Assembly (NCBI RefSeq): GCF_030406325.1 | Contig: NZ_JAUEQY010000003.1 | Span: 310,001 to 374,000, forward strand | Direction of reading: 5' to 3' | DNA from: Actinomadura sp. DC4 | GTDB lineage: Bacteria; Actinomycetota; Actinomycetes; Streptosporangiales; Streptosporangiaceae | Length of the DNA stretch: 64,000 nucleotides | Part shown: piece by piece, positions 41,483 to 49,757 of the stretch | Layout: each line of letters starts with the position of its first letter | Numbering within the stretch: position 1 is the first letter of the stretch | The notes under the pieces: model-generated | Seen by the model: the letters and a program-made list of their open reading frames with translations, nothing else | What the model was told of the DNA's origin: nothing | Databases searched by the model: none | Made by a program: the position numbers and the translations under genes

Positions 41483-42799
41483 TCAGTGGGCGAGGATCGC
41501 CCGGCCCTGCTGGGCGGCGTTGTCCAGCGCCTGCCCGGCGCTCTGGTCGCCGTAGATCGCCTTGCTGAGCTGGTCGTTGAGGATGGTCTCGACCCGCGGG
41601 TACTTCGGATTGGCGACCGTGCTCGCGACGCCGCACGACATCAGGTCGGCGAAGGGCTTCAGGACCGGCTTGGCCTTGGCGAGGTCGGCGCCGCCGATCA
41701 GCGACTTCGTCGGGGGCAGCAGCGTGCCGTCGGTCTTGTACGTCCAGTTGGCCAGGTTGTCGGGCTGTGAGAGGAACTCGATCCACAGCCACGCGGCGTC
41801 GGAGACCTTCGTGTGGTTGAACATCACCAGCGAGTCTCCGGCGAGGGTGGTCTTGCACCCGGCGACCCCGTTGGGGAGCGGCGCCGCCGCCCACTTGCCC
41901 TTGATCTTGGGGTACTCATCCGCGAGGGTGCCGGCGAACCAGGCGCCCGCCATGTACATCGCCACGTCGCCCTTCGCGAACGCGACCCGGCCGTCGTAGG
42001 AGTTGGAGTTGAGGTAGTCCTTCGGGGAGTACTTGGCGAGGCTCACGTAGAAGTCGGCCGCCGTCTTGGCCTGCTGGCTGTCGAAGGCGATGTCCTTGCC
42101 GTCCTTGGTCAGCGCGTCGCCACCGGCCTGGTAGAGCCAGGGGTACCAGTAGTACGCCGACTCCGAGGCGAACATCTCGTAGCCGTACTTGTCGTTCGCC
42201 GTGTCGGTGAGCTTCTCGGCGTCGGCCTTGAACTCGTCCCAGGTCTTCGGCGGGGCGGTGATCCCGGCCTCCTGGAAGCGGTCGGTCCGGTAGAACAGGC
42301 CGGTCGTCTCGCCGTCGAACGGCAGCCCCCACATCTTGTGGTTCCAGGTGACGAACGTCCTGAAGCCGTCGACGTAGTTGTCGGCCTTCACGACCTTGCT
42401 GCGGCCCATGTAGTCGTCGAGGTCGACGAGCGCCCCTCTGGCGGCGTAGTCGCTGGTGTCGCTGGCGTTGATGTAGGCGACGTCAGGGGGGTTGTTGCCG
42501 GCGATGCGGGTGGTGAGCACCTGCTGCGCCTGCTCCGACGGGGCGTTCTCGAATTTGATCGTGATGTTCGGGTGCTGCTTGTGGAACGCGGCGGCCAGCT
42601 TCTTCATCTGCGGTTCGTTGCCGACCCAGGAGAAGAACGTCACGGTCTGCGGCGAGGTCGGGTCCTTCACCGGACCTGCGCCCGTGCCGACGGTGGCGCC
42701 CGGCTTCTTTCCATCGCTTCCGCACGACGCGAGGCTCAGAAACGTCGCGAGCGCCAACGTGACGATCGCCGGAGCCTTCCAGGACCTATGGACTCTCAC
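41483..42799 (-). CDS. CUT1 sugar ABC transporter substrate-binding lipoprotein
   Basis: 438 aa extracellular solute-binding protein family 1. Signal with lipobox LASC (Cys26), linker SDGKKPG, then the family pattern TVTFFSWVGNEPQMKKLAAAFHKQHPNITIKFEN and the later WNHKMWGLPFDGETTGLFYRTD hinge region. GTG start 42799 has GGGAGCAGG upstream. First gene of the operon that continues to 36180. The operator (42854-42867) lies 55 bp before the start. The ligand is unknown; the family takes mono- and disaccharides. Confidence 0.95.
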   Translation of the reverse strand: MRVHRSWKAPAIVTLALATFLSLASCGSDGKKPGATVGTGAGPVKDPTSPQTVTFFSWVGNEPQMKKLAAAFHKQHPNITIKFENAPSEQAQQVLTTRIAGNNPPDVAYINASDTSDYAARGALVDLDDYMGRSKVVKADNYVDGFRTFVTWNHKMWGLPFDGETTGLFYRTDRFQEAGITAPPKTWDEFKADAEKLTDTANDKYGYEMFASESAYYWYPWLYQAGGDALTKDGKDIAFDSQQAKTAADFYVSLAKYSPKDYLNSNSYDGRVAFAKGDVAMYMAGAWFAGTLADEYPKIKGKWAAAPLPNGVAGCKTTLAGDSLVMFNHTKVSDAAWLWIEFLSQPDNLANWTYKTDGTLLPPTKSLIGGADLAKAKPVLKPFADLMSCGVASTVANPKYPRVETILNDQLSKAIYGDQSAGQALDNAAQQGRAILAH

Positions 42800-42853
42800 C
42801 AGACCTGCTCCCTACTACTCGCTCAGTGGAGGACACGGAGCCGTGAACACGAT

Positions 42854-42867
42854 GCAAATCGATTGGC
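42854..42867. promoter_or_regulatory. LacI-type operator, site 2
   Basis: GCAAATCGATTGGC with central CG at 42860-42861, identical to site 1. It begins just after the araC stop and 55 bp before the binding-protein start, i.e. in the promoter of the transporter-dehydrogenase operon. Confidence 0.88.
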
Positions 42868-43790
42868 TAACTGGCGGGCAGTTTTGTCAAGCGCCGAGCG
42901 TTTGTCAATGGATTCGGGTGGCGAACGTCACCTTGTGACGGCCCCGAGACCCCCGGGACGGCGGCCGCGAGCCCGCCCGAGCGGTCCGACGGGGCGGTGC
43001 CGTACCGGCGCCGGTAGGCACGCCCGAAGTGCGAGAGGCTGTTGAAACCGGCGGCGTGACACACCTCGGTCACCGACGACGAGGTCGACGCCAGCAGGGA
43101 ACGGGCGAACCTAAGACGGCGTTCCTGCAGGTAGAGCTGGAAGGACGAGCCGGTGTAGTCCCGGAACCGCTCGCTGAAGTAGTTCGGCGACAGATGCGCC
43201 CGCCGGGCGGCGTCGGCGAGCGATATCGGCTCTCGGAAGTGCCGGTCGACGTAGCGGACCGCGGCCCGCAGCTCGTCGGCCACGCCCGGACGGTCGTCGG
43301 CGACCGCCGCCCCGCGCGGCTGGTGGCGCGCCAGCGCGACCACCAGGCACCCCACCAGCGCCTCGACCAACCGCGCGCTGCCCAGCCGTGGCTCCTCCAA
43401 CTCGGCCTGGAGCCGGCGCAGGTCCGGTTCCGCGCCGAGGAAGTCGTCGGTCTGCCATGGGAAGTCACCGACCGAGGGCGGCCCCAGGTCGGCGAGCTGC
43501 CGCTCGATGAGTCCGGGGTCGATGACCGTGTTGTAGCAGCCCAGGGGCTCGCGACCGGCCGGCCGGATGGCGTGGAAGTCCGCCGGCGACAGCAGGAAGG
43601 CACTCCCCCTGCCGATCGGCCGCACGACGCCGTTCACCACGTGCTCGGCCGCACCCGAGACCACCAGGCACAGCTCGTAGTAGTCATGCCAGTGCACGTC
43701 GACGGTGCGCAGCCGCGGGCGCATCACCCGTGCGCCGCTGTCGGGAAGGAGGAGCGACTCGGTGCTGAACCGCTCGACCGGGTCGGTCAT
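42867..43790 (-). CDS. AraC-family transcriptional regulator
   Basis: 307 aa. N-terminal cupin effector domain (DVHWHDYYELCLVVSGAAEHVVNGVV, residues about 30-70) and C-terminal double HTH: ISLADAARRAHLSPNYFSERFRDYTGSSFQLYLQERRLRFARSLLASTSSSVTEVCHAAGFNSLSHFGRAYRRRYG. Its gene lies between lacI (divergent) and the sugar transporter operon (same strand), so it probably activates the operon on sugar binding. The tail after the HTH (about 35 residues) is Gly/Pro-rich and unusual. Confidence 0.93.
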   Translation of the reverse strand: MTDPVERFSTESLLLPDSGARVMRPRLRTVDVHWHDYYELCLVVSGAAEHVVNGVVRPIGRGSAFLLSPADFHAIRPAGREPLGCYNTVIDPGLIERQLADLGPPSVGDFPWQTDDFLGAEPDLRRLQAELEEPRLGSARLVEALVGCLVVALARHQPRGAAVADDRPGVADELRAAVRYVDRHFREPISLADAARRAHLSPNYFSERFRDYTGSSFQLYLQERRLRFARSLLASTSSSVTEVCHAAGFNSLSHFGRAYRRRYGTAPSDRSGGLAAAVPGVSGPSQGDVRHPNPLTNARRLTKLPAS

Positions 43791-43805
43791 GGGCCGCCCA
43801 TCCTG

Positions 43806-43819
43806 TCAAATCGTTTTGC
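43806..43819. promoter_or_regulatory. LacI-type operator, site 3
   Basis: TCAAATCGTTTTGC, two mismatches from GCAAATCGATTTGC, central CG at 43812-43813. It lies in the 56-bp divergent lacI/araC region, so it fits autoregulation of lacI and control of araC. Confidence 0.75.
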
Positions 43820-43846
43820 GGCCGGATTTCCCAGTAGGATACGGCC

Positions 43847-44869
43847 ATGTCGAGGAGCGAGCCAGCGTCCGACCAACCCTCGCGCGTGACGATCGCGCAG
43901 GTCGCCAGCCGCGCCGGGGTGAGCCCCACCACCGTCTCCCACGTGATGTCCGGCAAGCGCGCGGTCGGGGCCGCCACCCGGGGCACCGTGATGGAGGCGA
44001 TCCGCGAGCTCGGCTACCGGCCGAACATCGTGGCCCGCAACCTGCGGACCCGGAAGTCGCACATGATCGCGGTCGTCGTCCCGGACATCACCAACCCGTT
44101 CTACGCCGTGCTCACCCGGGGCCTGGCGGACGCCGTCGACGCCGCCGGGCACGGGACGTACGTCTGCAACACCGACGGCCAGCACGACCGGGAGCGCAAG
44201 TTCTTCCAGGACGCCATGGACCGGGGAGTGGACGGCATCGTCTTCGCGTCCGGCGAGACCGCGTCGCAGGTGACGTTCGGGGAAGCCGACCAGCAGACCC
44301 CCATCGTCTGCATCGGTGACCAGCTCGACCACCCCCTCTGCGACGCGGTCGTCCCGGACGACGAGACCGGCTCTCGCGCGGCCGGCTCCTTCCTGGCCTC
44401 GCGCGGCTACCAGCGGATCGCGATGATCCAGGGCCCGTCTCATTACGGCGTGGCGCGCGCCGCGGGCTTCCGCGCGGCCATGCAGGCCGCGAAGCGCAAG
44501 CTCCCGGCCGAACGCATGGTGCGCGGCGACTGGACCCGTAAGGGGGGCTATGAGGCCATGAAGACGCTCATGGCGCTCAAGGCCCGGCCCGACGCCGTCT
44601 TCTGCGCGAACGACCTGATGGCGATCGGAGCGCTCGACGTGGCCCACGAACGGGGACTCTCCGTCCCGAAGGACGTCGCCATCGTGGGCTTCGACGACGT
44701 CGACGCCGCCACCATCGTCACACCGCTTCTGACCACGATCCGCAACCCGGCGTACGAGGCCGGCGGCACGGCCGGCGACCTGCTGATGAGCCGGATGTCG
44801 GGCCGCTACACCGGTGCCGGGCGGACCGTCGTACTCCCCTGCCCGCTGATCGAGCGCGGCACCGCCTGA
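43847..44869 (+). CDS. LacI-family transcriptional repressor of the sugar/glycoside island
   Basis: 340 aa. N-terminal HTH VTIAQVASRAGVSPTTVSHVMSGKRAVGAATRGTVMEAIRELGYRPN (about 14-60), hinge VARNLRTRKS with the leucine that intercalates at a central CpG in LacI operators, then a periplasmic-binding-like ligand domain and dimer interface. The window contains five dyads with central CG near the genes around it, so it is the best candidate to bind them. It is flanked by araC (divergent) and an alcohol dehydrogenase (convergent). Effector not readable from sequence. Confidence 0.94.
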   Translation: MSRSEPASDQPSRVTIAQVASRAGVSPTTVSHVMSGKRAVGAATRGTVMEAIRELGYRPNIVARNLRTRKSHMIAVVVPDITNPFYAVLTRGLADAVDAAGHGTYVCNTDGQHDRERKFFQDAMDRGVDGIVFASGETASQVTFGEADQQTPIVCIGDQLDHPLCDAVVPDDETGSRAAGSFLASRGYQRIAMIQGPSHYGVARAAGFRAAMQAAKRKLPAERMVRGDWTRKGGYEAMKTLMALKARPDAVFCANDLMAIGALDVAHERGLSVPKDVAIVGFDDVDAATIVTPLLTTIRNPAYEAGGTAGDLLMSRMSGRYTGAGRTVVLPCPLIERGTA

Positions 44870-44885
44870 ACGGCGGCCGGCCACC

Positions 44886-45839
44886 TCACGCCTCCGGAAA
44901 CGTCACGACTGCCTTCACGAACCCCTCCGGCTTCTCCCGCAGGGTGGTGAAGGCGGCGTTGATCTCCTCGAGCGGGAAGCGGTGGCTGATGAGGCCGTCC
45001 ATCGACAGCACCCCGCCGGCGAGGAGACGCATGCCGACCGACATGCCGCGCATGATCACCGCGAGGTCGCGGAAGTGGGCGTTGACGAGCGTGAACGCCA
45101 TCCAGTTCCAGTAGGCCAGCGGAATGGTGCGGTCGGCGCCCTGGTGGAAGCCGACGATCGCGATCGTGCCGCTCATCCGGGTGGTGTCACCGCACACCGT
45201 GAGGGCGCGCTGGGTGCCGGTGCACTCGAAGGTGATGTCGGCGCCGGTCCCGCCGGTGAGGGACCGTACGACGTCGGGCAGCGACTCCTTCGTCACGTCG
45301 ACGGTCCGCGTGGCGCCGAGCCGGGCGGCGCGCCGCAGGGCGTCGGCGCGCGCGTCGGCCACGATCAGCTGCCGCGGGCCGCGCAGGGCGGCGAGCCTCT
45401 GCACCAGGTTCCCCATGAACCCGGCCCCGATGACGACCACGTCGTCGCCCAGGCGGACGCCGGCGGCCTCGACGGCGTTGGCGGAGCAGGCGATCGGCTC
45501 CGCGAGCGCCTCGTCGAGCGGGCCGTCGCCCGCCGGGAAGCAGTACGCCGCGCGCACCGCGACGTACTCGGCGAAACCGCGCTCGGTGACCCAGACGCCG
45601 ACCCGGTCCCCGACCGCCGGCGCGGTCACCTCGGCGCCGATCTCGACGACCACGCCACTGACCTCGTGGCCCAGGTAGCGGACCTCACCCGCCGGCGGGC
45701 CGGTCTGCCACTGCTCGAGCTCGGACGCGCACACGCCCGAGACCACGACGCGGACCAGCACCTCGTCCGGCTCGATCGACGGGACCGGGGCCTCCTCGAC
45801 CTCCCAGGTCTCGGGCCCGCGCAGCGCCGCGATCCTCAC
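44886..45839 (-). CDS. zinc-type alcohol/polyol dehydrogenase (MDR superfamily)
   Basis: 317 aa NAD(P)-dependent dehydrogenase of the sorbitol/threonine dehydrogenase type. Catalytic-zinc ligands: Cys in VVSGVCASELEQW and His-Glu in YLGHEVSG; the structural-zinc four-Cys loop is absent. Rossmann motif VVIGAGFMGNL. GTG start at 45839 overlaps the upstream gene stop (GTGA). Last gene of the long operon. The shortened N-terminus (about 20 residues less than usual) is notable. Confidence 0.9.
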   Translation of the reverse strand: MRIAALRGPETWEVEEAPVPSIEPDEVLVRVVVSGVCASELEQWQTGPPAGEVRYLGHEVSGVVVEIGAEVTAPAVGDRVGVWVTERGFAEYVAVRAAYCFPAGDGPLDEALAEPIACSANAVEAAGVRLGDDVVVIGAGFMGNLVQRLAALRGPRQLIVADARADALRRAARLGATRTVDVTKESLPDVVRSLTGGTGADITFECTGTQRALTVCGDTTRMSGTIAIVGFHQGADRTIPLAYWNWMAFTLVNAHFRDLAVIMRGMSVGMRLLAGGVLSMDGLISHRFPLEEINAAFTTLREKPEGFVKAVVTFPEA

Positions 45840-47911
45840 GGCAGCTCCCCGTCGTGGAAGACCACGATCGCGTAGACGCCCAGCGAGCCGAGGCGTAGGA
45901 CGTGCGCGCTCTCCTCGCGGACCACCTCCAGCGGCGTTCGCGTCCCGTCGCTCGCCACCGCGGTCGCGTGCTCCCGGTCTTCGGGCAATCGCACGCGGAG
46001 CGGGACGTCGGTGAGCGTGCGCACCGCGTCGGTGTCGTGGTCGTAGTCGTAGTTGACCAGGTGCAGCGCGTACGAGCCGTCGGCCAGGTGCTGGAGGTTC
46101 GCGGCGACCGACACCGTGGTCTCGACCTGCCGCCCGTGCGGGAGCAGCTCGCCGAGCACGGCATGGCCCGCGGTCCGGACGTTCGCGTGCCGCGGGAGGG
46201 AGCCCGCCGCCCGGTCGGTGACGACGACCGTCCCGCCCGCCGCGAGGTACCCCTCGATGGCGGCGGCCTGGCCCTCGGTCAGCGCGAAGACGTCCGGGAG
46301 GATCACGGTCGAGTACCGCAGCAGCGCCTCGGCGCTCGCGCCGTCCGGCGCGGTGACGCCGTCCGGCCAGATCACCACGTCGTACGGCACGGCTGCGTCC
46401 GACAGCGTCTTCGTCACGACGCGGTAGGGCACCACCACCGACTCGTCGCGCGCGTTGCTGGTGTTGTCGCTGGCGTCCGCCTTGCCGATCAGCTCGCGGG
46501 TGCTCTCGACGCCGAAGACGACCGCGACCTCGTTGACGGTCCGGCGCGCGAACAGCCGCTCGTTGTCGGCCAGGAACGCCTGGATCCCGCTCGCCAGCCC
46601 GTGGGGCGCGTAGAAGGAGTCCTCGATGACGCTGCCCATCCACGAGCCGTAGGGCACCGACATGTTCGCGCCCAGCGCCGCCGCCTCGAACAGCGAGAGC
46701 CGGAACAGGTCATACCCCTTGCCCTTCCCGAGCAGGTCGATCAGCTCCGGAACCACGCCGCCGTACGGGTTCTCGACCACGACGACGTCCTTGTCACCGG
46801 CGAACGCCGCGACGTAGCGGTACCAATCCGGCTGGCGGTACGTCGTGTTCCGCATCTCGGTGATGACCAGGTCGACGTCGTCGGCCAGGGCGAGGTACAT
46901 CGGCTCGAGGTTGAAGAAGTTGCCGGAGACGATGATCTCCCGGCCCGACGACCGGGCGTACTCGCGGGCGTAGTCGGCGAGCTCGGCGAAGTATTTCTTG
47001 ATCGAGAGGCACTGGAAGGCGTAGTAGTCGCCGAACAACGGCGTCGACTCGCGGTCCGACATGAAGTCGTGGCCCTGCGCGAGCAGCCAGTCGCCGTAGT
47101 GGAAGGTCTCGAGATCGACCCCGTCGAGCGCGACGTCCACCTTCGAGGGCTTCAGCCCCTGGAGGTAGGCGCGGAACCCCTTCATGCAGTCCTTGCAGAA
47201 GCAGGCGCCGTACTGGAACGCGCCCATCGGCAGCTCGGCCTCGTCGAGCTGGATCCCGTCGACACCGGCGTCGACCTGGATCCTGATCACCGCCTTGAGG
47301 TACTCCCGCCAGACCGGGTTGTTGCGGTCCATGTAGAAGCACTGGTGCTCGCGATCCGGGCACTCCACCCAGTGCGCGTGGCAGGGCCGGCCGTGGATGT
47401 CGCGGACCACGCACTCCTCGATCAGGTCGGTGACCGGCTCGCCGTCGGAGTTCACCAGCCCGCCGGGGAAGTAGTGCTCGACCGGCTTCCAGAGCTTCGG
47501 GTACCGGTTGGAGGAGAACTCACGCAACCCCAGCCAGCCGCGCTTTCCCACGCCGCGCAGCTCGTTGAGGGCGAGGACGGCATCTTCGGCCTCGGTCAGC
47601 TCGACCGGGAACTCCCAGCCCTGGGCCTCGAAGACGATGCCCAGCACCTTGATGCCCCGCTCGTGGCAGGCGGCGATGAACTCGCTGTCGTTGACGAAGC
47701 CGTAGAAGCGCGAGCGGGCGTCGACCGGGCCGTACGCCTCCTGCTCGAGGTACGGCAGGGCCAGCGAGCCACCGCCCATGGACGACCACACCAGCACCGT
47801 GGCGCGGTAGTCGACGAGATCGTCGACCATGCGCAGGCGCCGGGGCGGGAGACTCGGGTGGTAGCAGTGCTGGCGGGGGAACCAGGCATCGAAGTAGACA
47901 CCGCGGTGCAT
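45836..47911 (-). CDS. large TIM-barrel glycoside-hydrolase-like protein
   Basis: 691 aa, no signal peptide, so probably cytosolic. N-terminal two-thirds form a TIM-barrel like hypothetical glycosyl hydrolases: VYFDAWFPRQHCYHPSLP, ERGIKVLGIVFEAQGWEFP, VDAGVDGIQLDEAELPMG (a likely acid/base or nucleophile Asp-Glu pair near residue 230), FCKDCMKGFRAYL (CxxC), VITEMRNTTY. The C-terminal third resembles a beta-galactosidase trimerisation (flavodoxin-like) domain followed by a beta sandwich. No standard GH signature is visible. In context it may cleave, inside the cell, the glycosidic bond of the imported substrate after oxidation. Confidence 0.75.
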   Translation of the reverse strand: MHRGVYFDAWFPRQHCYHPSLPPRRLRMVDDLVDYRATVLVWSSMGGGSLALPYLEQEAYGPVDARSRFYGFVNDSEFIAACHERGIKVLGIVFEAQGWEFPVELTEAEDAVLALNELRGVGKRGWLGLREFSSNRYPKLWKPVEHYFPGGLVNSDGEPVTDLIEECVVRDIHGRPCHAHWVECPDREHQCFYMDRNNPVWREYLKAVIRIQVDAGVDGIQLDEAELPMGAFQYGACFCKDCMKGFRAYLQGLKPSKVDVALDGVDLETFHYGDWLLAQGHDFMSDRESTPLFGDYYAFQCLSIKKYFAELADYAREYARSSGREIIVSGNFFNLEPMYLALADDVDLVITEMRNTTYRQPDWYRYVAAFAGDKDVVVVENPYGGVVPELIDLLGKGKGYDLFRLSLFEAAALGANMSVPYGSWMGSVIEDSFYAPHGLASGIQAFLADNERLFARRTVNEVAVVFGVESTRELIGKADASDNTSNARDESVVVPYRVVTKTLSDAAVPYDVVIWPDGVTAPDGASAEALLRYSTVILPDVFALTEGQAAAIEGYLAAGGTVVVTDRAAGSLPRHANVRTAGHAVLGELLPHGRQVETTVSVAANLQHLADGSYALHLVNYDYDHDTDAVRTLTDVPLRVRLPEDREHATAVASDGTRTPLEVVREESAHVLRLGSLGVYAIVVFHDGELP

Positions 47912-47936
47912 GGGCGGGCCCTCCTGGGGCGGTGGA

Positions 47937-48854
47937 TCAGACGTGGACGTGGGGGGCGAGGGTGCGGTGCGCGATGGTCAGGCCCTGGCGGACCCGGCCG
48001 GGGTCACCGCTCCAGACCGGGTCCTCGTGCTCGACGGAGACGACGCCGTCGTACCCGTGCTGGTGGAGCGCGTCGATCAGGCGCCGCCAGTCGACCTCGC
48101 CGAGGCCGGGGATGCGGTAGCGCCACCACCCGCTCACCCAGGGCTGTTTGCCGAGCACCTGCCCGAACACCCCGTAGCGATCGCGGGCGGCGGCGTGCAC
48201 CTCGATGTCCTTGGCCTGAACGTGCAGGATCCGGTCGGCGTGCGCCTCGAGCGCGGCCAGCGGGTCGATGCCGAGCCAGACCAGGTGCGAGGGGTCGTAG
48301 TTGAGCCACAGCCCGAGGTCGGCCAGCCAGCCCCAGAGCTCGGGTGAGTACGCGAGGTTGGCCGGGTAGCCGTCGGGATGCCAGCCTTCCATCGGGCAGT
48401 TCTCGATCACGAGGCGTACGCCGCGGGCCGCGGCGTACTCGACCAGCGGTGGCAGCACCGTCTCGGCCAGCCGGAGGTTCTCGGCCATCGTGAGCGTCAC
48501 GTCGCGGCCGACGAAGGTGCCGACCAGGCCCACGCCGAGCAGCTGGGCGGCGTCGACGCACCGGCGCAGGTGCGCGTGCGTCGCCTCGCGGACCTCGCGG
48601 TTCTCGTGCAGGTTGTTCTCGTAGTAGGCGACCGCCGACAGGGTCAGGCCGTGCCGGTCGAGGATCGACCGAACCCGGCCGGCGTCGGCCGGTCCGAACG
48701 TCTCGACGTCCAGGTGGCCGGCCTCCCAGTCGCGGCCGGGCCGGTCCGGCCAGGCGGCGACCTCGAGAGCGGCGTACCCGTGGTCGCCGGCCCACCGGGC
48801 GATGTCCTCGAGCGACTCGCCCGGCAGGCAGGCGGTCAGAAGTCCTAGTCTCAC
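47937..48854 (-). CDS. sugar phosphate isomerase/epimerase-like TIM barrel (AP-endonuclease 2 superfamily)
   Basis: 305 aa xylose-isomerase-like barrel. Metal ligands are read as Glu in RLVIENCPMEGW, Asp-His in LNYDPSHLVWLG, His in VQAKDIEVH and Glu in VVSVEHEDPV. Relatives interconvert keto-sugars or, in 3-keto-glycoside pathways, cleave the oxidised glycoside. Overlaps the PhyH gene start region by four bases (48851-48854), so the two are coupled. Product of the second operon of the island. Confidence 0.88.
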   Translation of the reverse strand: MRLGLLTACLPGESLEDIARWAGDHGYAALEVAAWPDRPGRDWEAGHLDVETFGPADAGRVRSILDRHGLTLSAVAYYENNLHENREVREATHAHLRRCVDAAQLLGVGLVGTFVGRDVTLTMAENLRLAETVLPPLVEYAAARGVRLVIENCPMEGWHPDGYPANLAYSPELWGWLADLGLWLNYDPSHLVWLGIDPLAALEAHADRILHVQAKDIEVHAAARDRYGVFGQVLGKQPWVSGWWRYRIPGLGEVDWRRLIDALHQHGYDGVVSVEHEDPVWSGDPGRVRQGLTIAHRTLAPHVHV

Positions 48855-49609
48855 GCGCGGGCGGGTGCGTTCGCGTAGTCGTTGCCGGCGAGGTCGGCCC
48901 CCCGGGCCAGCCAGATCCTCCAGCCCTCGTTCTGCGGGACGTCCTGCATCTTCACCGAGCTCGGGAAGTAGCGCATGGTGTAGCCGGTGCGACGCGTGGC
49001 GCTGGTGTTGGCCCGGGCGCCGTGGACGATCCGGCCGTCGTGCATCGAGAACTCGCCGCGCCCCAGCTCGAAGTAGACGGCCTTCGCCTCGTCCACACCG
49101 GCGAGCTCGGCGTGGAAGGTCTGCTCGGTCATGTCGGTCGGCCGGTAGTCGTCGGAGAACCCGCCGTTCAGGTGGGAGCCCGGAATGACGCGCATGCAGC
49201 CGTTCTCCTGGAACGAGCCGTCCTCCAGGGCGAGCCAGATCGTCACGATGTGGTCGTAGCTGTCGAAGCGGCCCTTCCAGAACGCGCTGTCCTCGTGCCA
49301 GGGCGTGGCCCGGCCGGTGAAGGGGTCCTTGGAGATGAAGTGGCTCGACCAGAGGGCGATGTCCGGGCCGACGAGCGGCTCGATCCAGTCGAGGACCTCG
49401 TCGGAGAGCAGGTGGTCCAGCAGCCGCTCGTCGCGGTAGTGCGGCGTGTCGAGCTCGTCGGAGAGCTTGTCGCCCTTGTCGTCGAGGTGCTCGTTGAAGA
49501 TCAGCTCGAGCTGCGAGAGGCGATCTTCCGAAAACAACCGGCGGCCGGGCAGCAGATAGCCGTTCTCACGGAAGAACGCCACGTCGGCGTCGGTCAGGGT
49601 CTCGGTCAT
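48851..49609 (-). CDS. phytanoyl-CoA dioxygenase (PhyH)-family Fe(II)/2-oxoglutarate oxygenase
   Basis: 252 aa, family-typical length. Iron-binding His105 and Asp107 in TPWHEDSAFW; distal His in RIVHGARANTSATRRTGYTMRY, with the Arg that binds 2-oxoglutarate nearby. Such enzymes hydroxylate unactivated carbons; members outside lipid metabolism act on small polar compounds. The presence of an oxygenase within a sugar operon is uncommon. ATG 49609 follows a GGAAAGG-like SD; a 148-bp gap separates it from Gfo/Idh (3), so it may have its own promoter. Confidence 0.9.
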   Translation of the reverse strand: MTETLTDADVAFFRENGYLLPGRRLFSEDRLSQLELIFNEHLDDKGDKLSDELDTPHYRDERLLDHLLSDEVLDWIEPLVGPDIALWSSHFISKDPFTGRATPWHEDSAFWKGRFDSYDHIVTIWLALEDGSFQENGCMRVIPGSHLNGGFSDDYRPTDMTEQTFHAELAGVDEAKAVYFELGRGEFSMHDGRIVHGARANTSATRRTGYTMRYFPSSVKMQDVPQNEGWRIWLARGADLAGNDYANAPARA

Positions 49610-49757
49610 GGCGGTGACGCCTTTCCAGGTACGAGGTGATCCGGGGAGTGGGCGAGGACGACGCTACGGTCACGCGGCCGGGGGTCACGACGCCTATCTT
49701 CGGCTGGGCTCGACTTATCTTCCGAAGGCGCGTCGCCGGACGTCGTCCCGGGCGCGA

